Source: Bacteroidales bacterium
GTDB taxonomy: Bacteria; Bacteroidota; Bacteroidia; Bacteroidales; UBA932
DNA: 61,121 bases
Direction: 5' to 3'
Assembly: GCA_017961345.1 (NCBI GenBank)
Contig: JAGCXP010000014.1
Location: forward strand, 1-61,121
The position numbers and the translations under genes are program-made. This document shows positions 53,390 to 61,121 of this stretch, in pieces. The notes under the pieces were generated by a model. That model saw nothing but the letters and a program-made list of their open reading frames with translations, was not told where the DNA came from and searched no databases. Position 1 is the stretch's first letter; each line of letters begins with the position of its first letter.

Positions 53390-53426
53390 AACCACACAAA
53401 CCAAAAGACGAAAACCCAGTATTTTT

Positions 53427-56009
53427 ATGAAAATCAAACTTCGTAATGGTTCGCTGCTCGCCGTAGCGTTCGCCTTCCTCGCAGTCTCCTGCACGCGGGA
53501 AGAGCCCGCCCAGAGCGAGACTGCCAGCACAGGAAAAACCACGCTCAGCGTCGGGCTCCCCGCGTCCGTCGCACCCCAGACCGCCTCGCAGCCGCAGCAG
53601 AACGCCCCTGTAAGCAAGACTTCCCTGGGTCCTTCGTCCGGCGGTTCGCGTAAAGTATTCTGGTCCAACGGCGACCGGATCCGCGTGAACGGCGTGGCCT
53701 CCGATGCCCTCTCCGGCATCCCGGAAGAATCCACCTCCGCCGATTTTACCTTCGACGGCGTGATCAACCCTCCGATGAACATTCTCTACCCTTCCTCTTT
53801 CTATAAGAACGCGGAATACATCACCCTCCCCGCCACGCAAAGCTACGCGGCAGGCACCATCGCGACGAACACCGTTCCGATGTCCGGTTACAAAGCGACG
53901 GCCGGGTCCGGTGCCAGCCTGAGAACGCTCACCGCCCTTGTGCGTATTTCCGTCTCCAAAAACAGCGGCGTTACCGCCAGCACGCTGACCAAAGTCACCT
54001 TCAAAGGCAATGACGGCGAGCAGATCGTGGGAGATTTCGCCATCAATTACCAGACGGGCACCCTCACCGCCACCACCACGGCCGAGAACAAAAAAAGCGT
54101 GAGCATGAGCCCGAATCAGGCGCTCTCGACCACGGCGACTGAAATCATCCTCTCCGTGCCGGCACGCACCTATGCCAAGGGCTTCAGCATCTCGCTCGAA
54201 GACAACTACGGCCGCAGCCTGACCAAGACCAAATCCACTTCCGTCACCCTTCAGGCCGGGAATATGGCCAATATGACCGCTTTCACCTTCGTTCCCTCGG
54301 ACATCGCCACCGAGTTCGACATCGCGGACATTACCGAGGAACACATCGTACCCGACTATAATGTGACGGGCCGTGTCGTCGACAACTCCGGCAATCCCAT
54401 CGAAGGGGTGGTCGTTTCGGACGGCATCCTGAGCGTCAGGACCAATGCCGACGGAAACTTCTATATCAACAGCAGCAGGATTGCAAAGAACGCCTCCAAC
54501 GCCACCACCTCCGACACCACCTTTGTCTATATCAGCACCCCGTCCGGATACAAGAACCAGGAAGTCGTCGCCGGCATTCCCAAGTTCTACAAGAAGAGGT
54601 CCGAGATGAGCAAGTCCGGCAACATTTACAACTGCGGCAATTTCACCCTTACCCCGGTCAACGACAGCCACTTTACCCTGCTGGTCACCGCAGATCCCCA
54701 GCCGAGAAAACACGACGGGCAATGGGCGTCCATTGAAAAAACGGCCTATCGTTCCCTGCGTCTGTGCCAGTCCCTCTACCGGGATCTGAAAGAAACGGCC
54801 GCCAGCAAGAGCACCCCCGTGTACGGACTTTGCCTGGGAGACCTCGTCCACGAGGATATGAGTCTCCTTGACACCTACATTTCCGACGGTATGAATACGG
54901 TCGGATATCCCACCTTCAATGTCCTGGGCAACCACGACAACGATCCCTCGGCAAGTAACGACGGAGCGGGCGCGATTCCTTTCATGACCCGCTTCGGTCC
55001 CCGCAACTACTCCTTCAACATCGGCGGCGTCCACTTCGTCGTACTGGACAACCTGATGATGTACAGAAAAGACGGCCAACTGACCGGTTTCAATCAGGGT
55101 ATCAACGACGAGGTCTGGGAATGGCTGCAGGGAGATATGGCTTACATCCCCACGACCACCAAGGTGATGGTCGCCGCCCACTCTCCGATGTTCAAATACA
55201 TCACCGGCAGCGAAAGGACCAATACGGCCAGACACGGCCCCGATTACGGCGCCCTCTTCGACAAATACAGCGAAGTGCACGCCTGGGCGGGACACACCCA
55301 CATCGGTTTCAATTTCGTCTATAGCCAGAACCACCGTCACCGGAACGTGCAGGTACATACCCTCGCCCGTTCTACCGGGGAACTTTGGACCAACGAATAT
55401 CTGGCCGAGGGCGGCACCCCCCGCGGATTCACGGTCGTCGATGTAAACAACGGCACCATCAGCTGGAAATTCCATCCCACGAAATATCTCAACAGCAGCT
55501 ACCACGGCACACAGGGACAGCCGACCCTGAACCTTTGCGAATACATCTGGTCCGATACGTCTCCCTCCGTTGCCCAGATGAAGAATACCGGAAACGGAGA
55601 CACCGGACAGGATCTCAGCGAGGCCTACCAGATGCACGTCTTCGCCCCCGGCACCTATTCTCAGGATACGGGCAGCAACACCGTGTATGCCAACATCTTC
55701 CTCTGGGACGAAAAATGGAAGACACCCACCTTTACACCGACAGGCGGAAGCGCCATGACGATGGAACGGATCAGCGGACGGGTGGGCGACACCGACAACC
55801 CTGAAGCGCACGATGCAGCCGGCACCGAAATGAGAACGTTCTACAATGCCAAATACTCCATCCTTCGAAGTGGCTGCGGATACACCGCCTCCATTCCGGG
55901 CATTCAGTCCATTTTCAAAGCCACGGGAATTCCGAGCAGCTGCCACAGCGGAACGGTCCGGGTCGAAGACCGCTTCGGAAACGTTTATACAAGATATCTC
56001 AGCTGGTAA
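53427..56009 (+). CDS. Fusion of fimbrillin-like head and calcineurin-like phosphoesterase
   Basis: An 860-aa lipoprotein (lipobox LAVSC, Cys22). Residues about 30-290 are the same fimbrillin-like head as in the beta-helix paralogues (VFWSNGDRIRVNGVASDALS, PMNILYPSSFY, VPARTYAKGFSISLED). In place of the beta-helix comes the regulatory-like domain (NVTGRVVDNSGNPIEGVVVS, about 312-350) and a phosphoesterase: ADPQPR (D423), LGDLVHED (D472), GNHDND (N502, H503), AAHSPMF, WAGHTHIGF. The C-terminal beta domain ends VEDRFGNVYTRYLSW. Metal ligands are complete. The enzyme half is closest to the 37061 protein. The next gene starts 5 bp after its stop. Confidence 0.92.
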   Translation: MKIKLRNGSLLAVAFAFLAVSCTREEPAQSETASTGKTTLSVGLPASVAPQTASQPQQNAPVSKTSLGPSSGGSRKVFWSNGDRIRVNGVASDALSGIPEESTSADFTFDGVINPPMNILYPSSFYKNAEYITLPATQSYAAGTIATNTVPMSGYKATAGSGASLRTLTALVRISVSKNSGVTASTLTKVTFKGNDGEQIVGDFAINYQTGTLTATTTAENKKSVSMSPNQALSTTATEIILSVPARTYAKGFSISLEDNYGRSLTKTKSTSVTLQAGNMANMTAFTFVPSDIATEFDIADITEEHIVPDYNVTGRVVDNSGNPIEGVVVSDGILSVRTNADGNFYINSSRIAKNASNATTSDTTFVYISTPSGYKNQEVVAGIPKFYKKRSEMSKSGNIYNCGNFTLTPVNDSHFTLLVTADPQPRKHDGQWASIEKTAYRSLRLCQSLYRDLKETAASKSTPVYGLCLGDLVHEDMSLLDTYISDGMNTVGYPTFNVLGNHDNDPSASNDGAGAIPFMTRFGPRNYSFNIGGVHFVVLDNLMMYRKDGQLTGFNQGINDEVWEWLQGDMAYIPTTTKVMVAAHSPMFKYITGSERTNTARHGPDYGALFDKYSEVHAWAGHTHIGFNFVYSQNHRHRNVQVHTLARSTGELWTNEYLAEGGTPRGFTVVDVNNGTISWKFHPTKYLNSSYHGTQGQPTLNLCEYIWSDTSPSVAQMKNTGNGDTGQDLSEAYQMHVFAPGTYSQDTGSNTVYANIFLWDEKWKTPTFTPTGGSAMTMERISGRVGDTDNPEAHDAAGTEMRTFYNAKYSILRSGCGYTASIPGIQSIFKATGIPSSCHSGTVRVEDRFGNVYTRYLSW

Positions 56010-56014
56010 GCCTT

Positions 56015-59000
56015 ATGAAAAAAGTTCATTACATTTTACTGCTTGCCGGAATGGGTTTTCTGGCATCCTGCGCCAAGGAAGTTCTGCTTGAAAGCGAAGG
56101 TGCGTCCGGAGCCAAAGGCGAAAAGACCACCCTCAGCGTCGGCCTTCCCGCCACCAAGACGTATATGGGCGAGCTTTCCGGCACCACCCGCAAGGTATAT
56201 TGGTCCAACGGCGACCAGATTGCCGTGAACGGAGCCTCCTCCGCCGCGCTGTCCGGTCTCGCGGACAAGACCTCCACGACCGCCTTCGACTTCGACGCGG
56301 CGCTCAATCCTCCGTTCAACATCCTGTACCCCGCATCCGTCTATGCAGACGCCTCGCACGTCACCCTTCCTGCCTCGCAGGTCGGCCGGGCCGGCGGGTT
56401 CAATGACGGCCAGCTTCCGATGGCGGGTTACAGCAGCAACGGAGCCGACATCACGCTCTCGCACCTGTGCGCCGTCGTGAAAGTCAGCGTCAACGCCAGC
56501 ACAAACCTTTCTGTGCTGAATTCCGTTACCTTCCAGGGACGGAACAACGAAAAAGTCAGCGGAACCTTCAGCATCACCTATACTGGGACTCCTTCCCTGG
56601 GCAGTGCCACCGGCTCCACGGCGGAAGAAAAAGCCGTCAGCGTGCATCATATGCAGAGCGTTGTCAGCGGGACTCCCAATATCTTCTACATCGTCGTCCC
56701 GGCCCGCAGCTACACCAAAGGTTTTACCCTCACGGTCAACGCCGGCAGCCAGAGCGCGAGCTGGAGCAAGACGACTTCCACCACCCTGGCCGCGGGTCAT
56801 CTCTACGAGATTGACGACGTCATCAACTTCATCGGAGAACAGGCGGCTTCCGGCGATCTCAACATCGGCTCCGCCGCGGAACTCATCGCCTTTGCAGCGG
56901 CCTACAACAACAAAGAAATCGGTGGGAACAGTGATTTTATCATCAATCTCACCTCCGACATCAGCTTCGACGCCGGCACCTCCGCGTCCTTTAACGCGAC
57001 GGGCGGCATCGGGCTGAAAAACAAGCTGTGGGGCGCCACCGAGGATTATTATTTCAACGGGGTCTTTTTGGGTAACGGCCACAGCATCAGCGGACTTGAC
57101 GCCACCGTCCCCCTCTTTGCGGCCACCGGCAGCGGCGGCACCGTTCAGGACCTCAACATCTCGGACGACTGCTCTTTCACCTTCACCCATCCCAATACGG
57201 TCGAGATGGACGCCGGGGCCGTTGTCGGCTACCACAAGGGCACGATGGAGAACATCAACGTCGCAGCCGGCCTCACGCTGACGAGCGGAAGCGTTTCCCA
57301 GGTGACGGCGGTCGGCGGCGTCGTCGGCCGGGTTACCCAGGGAACGGTCAGCAACTGCAACTTCTCCGGTGACATCACCCTGCCTGCCGAATTCAGCGTC
57401 AGCTCCAAACTGACCCACATCGGCGGCATTGCCGGATCCATCACCAACGCCGCCGGAATCGTGCAGTACTGCAATTTCGACGGGACGCTGGAAACGCAGG
57501 CGCGGGTCGCCAGCACGGACAGGAACGTTCCCTACCTTCGTATCGGAGGCATTGTCGGCAGCAACCTTACCGGTACGGTCAAAAACTGCGTGACCTCAGA
57601 CCATCCCAAGGAGGTCACGATGGCCAACGACAAAACTTATTCCGGCACCCTCATCAACCACTCCACCCTCGCCTACCATCTGGCCCAAGGCGGAATCTGC
57701 GGCTTCAGCAGCGGAGCGGTTTACAATTGTACCAACAACGCTTCGATACAGAATTTCGTCCTGACGACGGGATCGTCGGGCACCGCTTCCGATTCCAATT
57801 CCCGCTACTATGACGTGGGCGGAATCATCGGCCTGAACGATGAAGACGCTTCCGTTTACGGCTGCATCAACAACGCCTTCATCGAGTCCCGTTCCACGCC
57901 TCGAATCCAGAAAATCGGCGGCATCGCGGGCTACAACAAGGGTTCCGTGGAATCCTGTGTCAACGCGTCCACGGGCACCATATTCCTTAGCACGACCAAC
58001 ATATCTCCTTTCAGCGTCCGCGTCGGTGAAGTCGGCGGCGTGATCGGCAACAACGGCGGAACCGTCAGCGACGTCCAGAACGCCGCCTACATCCATCTCG
58101 ACCGCGCGGAAAATGCCGACGGCGTCGAGCTTAAATTCGGCGGGGTCATCGGCCTGACGACCACGGACATCGACGGTGGCGATACGAAGAACATTTCCAA
58201 CACCGGCAACATTCTCGATGAATACAACGGACGTCCCGTCACCACGGCCGGACTTCGCTTCGGCGGGGTCGTCGGCAGCGCCCAGGCTTCCGTGAAAAAC
58301 GCCACGAACGCCGGCAGCGTCACCGTTCAGCTTTCGAGCACCAACATCATGAGCAAGCTCCAGATGGGCGGTATTGTCGGGGAACTCAACGACACCACTT
58401 CCGTAGCACGGGAAATCAGCGGCTGCGTGAACTCGGGCGAGGTGTATTTCAACGCAAATGCCCAAAATGTCGCCCATACCGACAATTATGTCGGTGGCAT
58501 CCTTGGAAAAACCCTGAAGGGAGTCCTGGCCGGGCCGACCAACGTCGCCATCAGCAATTGCTCCAATTCCGGCTACATCCACGGAGGTAACCCTTCCAAG
58601 CAAAACGGCACGACCATGTATGTCGGCGGCATCGTCGCTTTCCTCGACGGGGTTTCTTCTATTTCGGATTGCTCAAACACCGGAAAACTCCTCAATGACC
58701 AGTTCAACAACACCAACACCAAGGTCGGTTCCACTTTTGAAGGCGGTATCGCCGGATTTGTGGAGGGAACGAGCGACAACCGGATTACCATTACCGACGT
58801 GACCAACGACATTACCGTCATCAAAGACGACCAACCTTCGAAAGTCATTTCCGGTGGCCGTCGCGGATATACCGGCGGTGCGGTGGGTTACGGCGAGTAT
58901 GTTGATATCACCAATGCGTCCAACACCAACAGTTACGGCGGCGGTTCGGGTTATTGGTACGGCGGCATCGCCGGCTGGCTGGTCAATTCCACCGTCAGCG

Positions 59001-59272
59001 GAAGCACCTATTCCGGAACGGCCATCGAGTCTTCCCAGGTACAGGGAGCGGGCGGAATCGTCTGCACGCTGGACACCGGCACCACCATCAACAACTGCTA
59101 CAGTTACCTGACGACCATCACCCATGGCGCCAATGCCTGTGTGGACGGTGCTATTGCGGCCAAGTCCGTCACCGGAACCACCATCTCCAACTGTCACTAC
59201 AAGAGCGGACTCTCCTTTAGTATCTGCTCCGACACCAAGTGTACGCGTACCGGCAACGTTGCCGATCTCTAA
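56015..59272 (+). CDS. Large lipoprotein: fimbrillin-like head plus GLUG beta-helix (paralogue 4)
   Basis: A 1085-aa lipoprotein (MKKVHYILLLAGMGFLASC, Cys19). Head: TTLSVGLPATKTYMGELSG, VYWSNGDQIAVNGASSAALS, PPFNILYPASVYADASHVTL, LSHLCAVVKVSVNAS; linker LNIGSAAELIAFAAAYNNKE; then GLUG repeats (GGVVGRVTQGTVSNCNFSG, GGIVGSNLTGTVKNCVTS, GGIAGYNKGSVESCVNAS, GGILGKTLKGVLAGPTN). It ends RTGNVADL, the same last residues as paralogue 1. It is 5 bp behind the head/phosphoesterase fusion, so enzyme and beta-helix are expressed together. A strong terminator follows. Confidence 0.86.
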   Translation: MKKVHYILLLAGMGFLASCAKEVLLESEGASGAKGEKTTLSVGLPATKTYMGELSGTTRKVYWSNGDQIAVNGASSAALSGLADKTSTTAFDFDAALNPPFNILYPASVYADASHVTLPASQVGRAGGFNDGQLPMAGYSSNGADITLSHLCAVVKVSVNASTNLSVLNSVTFQGRNNEKVSGTFSITYTGTPSLGSATGSTAEEKAVSVHHMQSVVSGTPNIFYIVVPARSYTKGFTLTVNAGSQSASWSKTTSTTLAAGHLYEIDDVINFIGEQAASGDLNIGSAAELIAFAAAYNNKEIGGNSDFIINLTSDISFDAGTSASFNATGGIGLKNKLWGATEDYYFNGVFLGNGHSISGLDATVPLFAATGSGGTVQDLNISDDCSFTFTHPNTVEMDAGAVVGYHKGTMENINVAAGLTLTSGSVSQVTAVGGVVGRVTQGTVSNCNFSGDITLPAEFSVSSKLTHIGGIAGSITNAAGIVQYCNFDGTLETQARVASTDRNVPYLRIGGIVGSNLTGTVKNCVTSDHPKEVTMANDKTYSGTLINHSTLAYHLAQGGICGFSSGAVYNCTNNASIQNFVLTTGSSGTASDSNSRYYDVGGIIGLNDEDASVYGCINNAFIESRSTPRIQKIGGIAGYNKGSVESCVNASTGTIFLSTTNISPFSVRVGEVGGVIGNNGGTVSDVQNAAYIHLDRAENADGVELKFGGVIGLTTTDIDGGDTKNISNTGNILDEYNGRPVTTAGLRFGGVVGSAQASVKNATNAGSVTVQLSSTNIMSKLQMGGIVGELNDTTSVAREISGCVNSGEVYFNANAQNVAHTDNYVGGILGKTLKGVLAGPTNVAISNCSNSGYIHGGNPSKQNGTTMYVGGIVAFLDGVSSISDCSNTGKLLNDQFNNTNTKVGSTFEGGIAGFVEGTSDNRITITDVTNDITVIKDDQPSKVISGGRRGYTGGAVGYGEYVDITNASNTNSYGGGSGYWYGGIAGWLVNSTVSGSTYSGTAIESSQVQGAGGIVCTLDTGTTINNCYSYLTTITHGANACVDGAIAAKSVTGTTISNCHYKSGLSFSICSDTKCTRTGNVADL

Positions 59273-59326
59273 ACGGGCATCCCGACCCTATCGCGCCAAG
59301 CGCACGGTCGCGGATTTCCTCCTCAC

Positions 59327-59358
59327 AAAAAGCCGATGCTCCCCGCGTCGGCTTTTTT
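59327..59358 (+). terminator. Terminator after paralogue 4
   Basis: aaaaagccga (59327-59336) pairs with tcggctttttt (59348-59358); the T run is part of the 3' arm. Confidence 0.88.
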
Positions 59359-59400
59359 GTTTTCGTCGCCCATACCGTCTTTCCGGGCGTTAGCCAGCAC

Positions 59401-59655
59401 GGCTGTACTTCGTTTTCGGGCTAAAAACAACGCGGAGCGATGCTCCAGCACAGCTGCACTTCGTTTTCGGGCTAAAAACAACGCGGAGCGATGCTCCAGC
59501 ACGGCTGCACTTCGTTTTCGGGCTAAAAACAGCGCGGAGCGATGCTCCAGCACGGCTACACTTCGTTTTCGGGCTAAAAACAACGCGGAGCGATGCTCCA
59601 GCACAGCTGCACTACGTTTTCGGGCTAAAAACAGCGCGGAGCGATGCTCCAGCCG
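59401..59655 (+). repeat. Array of five 51-bp direct repeats
   Basis: Units begin at 59401, 59452, 59503, 59554 and 59605, exactly 51 bp apart and differing at a few bases. Each has acttcgttttcgggctaaaa, then aac(a/g)(a/g)cgcggagcgatgctc. A short hairpin ggagc-gat-gctcc is in every unit. Because 51 is a multiple of three, the array stays open in frames on both strands; I regard those frames as a by-product. Confidence 0.95.
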
Positions 59656-59991
59656 GCAATGGAAGTAATGATAGGCCCCTCTCCCCGAACAAGACGGAGC
59701 TGCTTGTCCATAGCGGAATGAGCAAGAAGCACAGAAGAAAGAAACTGATTGATGAATATCTATCCTGGCGCTATTAGGCTGGCACCGCCGCCGGCTACAG
59801 ATCAGACGCTGCGGTGGGCGCCAAGAAAGGGCCCTCCTCGCTCCCGACTGTTGCCGGCGTCATCCTACTTTTTGTCAACATGACCCGAAAAGTGTATATT
59901 TTTGAAAAACTTTTTCGCCAAAAATCCAGCTCCCATATATCCAAAACGGCATTTTTAAATTTTTTTAAGAAATTTTGACCGTAAACGGATA
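59656..59991. other. Spacer between the repeat array and the RAYT gene
   Basis: No credible gene. It includes a 19-codon frame (59718-59777) starting MSKKHRRKKL with no support. From about 59880 it becomes strongly AT-rich, with a TATTTTTG promoter box at 59897-59904. The 59760-59870 part is GC-rich and unremarkable. Confidence 0.55.
59897..59904 (+). promoter_or_regulatory. -7 promoter box (TATTTTTG) of the RAYT gene
   Basis: Exact TAnnTTTG match 87 nt before the ATG at 59992; the leader is AT-rich. Confidence 0.45.
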
Positions 59992-60948
59992 ATGTTTCAG
60001 AACTTTGCCGGCATGGATAAGAATCAAAAAGAAATTGCCGCCATCAAGGCCTGGCCAAAGAAGTACTACCACCTCTGTACGAACGGTTGGAAAGAGGGAA
60101 AGTTGTTCAATACGAAAGAGCAATTCAAATTAGGGATGTCCACCATCGCGCTCATCGCTGACATGCATGACGCCGACATCCTTTCCTTCGTTCTCATGTC
60201 CAATCACGTCCACCTCTTATTGAATGCAACGGGAAGCGTCTGCCTGGATGTTTTCCGCCTCATTAAACACCGCACCGGCTCCCAATTGATTACGGATGGC
60301 TTTCCTCCTCTACCCCACGATTATGGCATGAAGCTGATTCCGGTCGAAGATAAGAAATCGCTGCAGACCCACTTTATCTATCTTGCGAGAAACGCCTATG
60401 AAAAAGGCTTTTGTGTGCCGGGCGGTTATCCCTGGGGCTCGGAATATCTTACCTTCAATCCGGCCGCTGATTATATTCGCGGAACCAAGATCGGCCAGAT
60501 GACAAAACGGGACGTCCGAAAGGTTCTCGGCTCATATAAAGGATTGCCCGATGAGTGGGAAATCCATCCCGAACTCGGCGTACTACCACGAAATTATATT
60601 CGGCAGGATGTGATCCGAAGCCTGTTCGGCGGCTCTCCGAAGGCATATATGACACGATTGGTGAAAGACTATGAATCGTTCATCCACCTCTCACGCACGT
60701 TGGAGGAAGATTTTGTTTTCTCAAAGCCGGAAGCAGAAGATTTGATGTTCGCCAAACTCCGGAGCCTGTACCCCGGAAGATGGCTGAAAGACCTTACCGC
60801 TGACGAAAAGGGACGACTGGCCGTGGAACTGAACAATCAGTATGGCATCGGCAGCGAACTTCTCGCGGAAATACTCTACATGCAAGAACGCGTGATTGAG
60901 CAACTCATCCATTCCAAAGATTACGGCTATCGAAAACTCAAACCATAA
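59992..60948 (+). CDS. REP-associated tyrosine transposase (RAYT), Y1/HUH type
   Basis: A 318-aa protein with an IS200-like Y1 domain at the N-terminus. The HUH motif is LMSNHVHLLLNATG, and the expected catalytic Tyr is in THFIYLARNAYEKGF. PWGSEYLTFNP follows, and the C-terminal 150 residues (helical, with VIRSLFGGSPKAYM and ELNNQYGIGSELLAEIL) resemble the DNA-binding C-terminal part of such proteins. RAYTs nick single-stranded DNA at REP hairpins and are single-copy, not self-mobile in the way of an IS. The arrays of the same 51-bp repeat on both sides fit a RAYT with its REP targets. ATG 60013 (MDKNQ) is an alternative start. Confidence 0.85.
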   Translation: MFQNFAGMDKNQKEIAAIKAWPKKYYHLCTNGWKEGKLFNTKEQFKLGMSTIALIADMHDADILSFVLMSNHVHLLLNATGSVCLDVFRLIKHRTGSQLITDGFPPLPHDYGMKLIPVEDKKSLQTHFIYLARNAYEKGFCVPGGYPWGSEYLTFNPAADYIRGTKIGQMTKRDVRKVLGSYKGLPDEWEIHPELGVLPRNYIRQDVIRSLFGGSPKAYMTRLVKDYESFIHLSRTLEEDFVFSKPEAEDLMFAKLRSLYPGRWLKDLTADEKGRLAVELNNQYGIGSELLAEILYMQERVIEQLIHSKDYGYRKLKP

Positions 60949-60961
60949 TTTCCTCCAGCAC

Positions 60962-61121
60962 GGCTGCACTTCGTTTTCGGGCTAAAAACAGCGCGGAGCG
61001 ATGCTCCAGCACGGCTGCACTTCGTTTTCGGGCTAAAAACAACGCGGAGCGATGCTCCAGCACGGCTGCACTTCGTTTTCGGGCTAAAAACAACGCGGAG
61101 CGATGCTCCAGCACGGCTGCA
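60962..61121 (+). repeat. Array of 51-bp direct repeats, right side, continuing past the window
   Basis: Units begin at 60962, 61013 and 61064, with a fourth starting at 61115 and cut by the window end. They are the same sequence and orientation as the array at 59401-59655. The array starts only 13 bp after the RAYT stop. Confidence 0.95.

Noticed and set aside
59323..59668. Open frames of 93 and 110 codons through the 51-bp array
   Set aside because: They consist only of the repeated unit and are open because 51 is divisible by three. No promoter, ribosome site or recognisable protein.
59718..59777. 19-codon frame MSKKHRRKKL...
   Set aside because: Too short, no promoter box or ribosome site close by, and no second copy to support it.
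59401..61121. The 51-bp arrays as a CRISPR locus
   Set aside because: The units are contiguous with no unique spacers, and no cas gene is present; a Y1 transposase lies between the arrays instead.

Overview
The window looks like a chromosomal segment of a Bacteroidales bacterium, probably an uncultured gut or rumen lineage. The basis is a SusC/SusD pair, several lipoproteins with fimbrillin-like N-termini, DUF6377 and PCMD proteins, and many promoters of the Bacteroidota type (TTTG, then about 20 nt, then TAnnTTTG). Base composition is GC-rich for the order. The exact genus cannot be read from this sequence; a Cryptobacteroides-like lineage is only a guess.

Layout. (1) 1-11,568: a mostly housekeeping block (TonB-type outer-membrane protein, ruvC, serS, rpmA, rplU, an AAA-type ATPase, rpsU, an S26-type peptidase, recJ, an EIIC-like transporter), bounded by two inverted copies of a repeat of about 250-310 bp that contains a large REP-like palindrome. 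(2) 11,607-22,796: a helix-hairpin-helix/beta-barrel protein, hpt, dnaN, a DEDDh exonuclease, an orphan sugar-binding lipoprotein, a small conserved protein, tRNA-Leu(TAG), a DUF6377 regulator, a short Rel/SpoT-like enzyme and a two-gene chromate-type transporter. (3) 22,800-28,680: a secreted GH31 enzyme, and a divergent esterase - PCMD protein - GT4 glycosyltransferase operon ending in a strong terminator. (4) 28,927-41,707: a five-gene operon of SusC, SusD-like, a BACON/beta-helix lipoprotein, a calcineurin-like phosphoesterase lipoprotein, and a beta-helix/phosphoesterase fusion. (5) 41,832-59,272: four large paralogous lipoproteins (fimbrillin-like head plus GLUG-type beta-helix), two of them preceded by 51-52 aa peptides, a fimbrillin-like/phosphoesterase fusion, and an AT-rich island with an XRE regulator next to a decayed partner gene. 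(6) 59,401-61,121: a RAYT-type (REP-associated tyrosine transposase) gene with arrays of a 51-bp repeat on both sides.

The most striking feature is the 34-59 kb interval. Three building blocks (fimbrillin-like head, GLUG beta-helix, calcineurin-like phosphoesterase) occur there in every pairwise combination across seven neighbouring genes, attached to a SusCD operon that has phosphoesterases and no glycoside hydrolase. I infer a surface system that binds and dephosphorylates a phosphorylated substrate or displays adhesive beta-helices; the substrate is unknown. The second notable feature is the RAYT/51-bp repeat module, whose core sequence also appears in the repeats around the first 11 kb.
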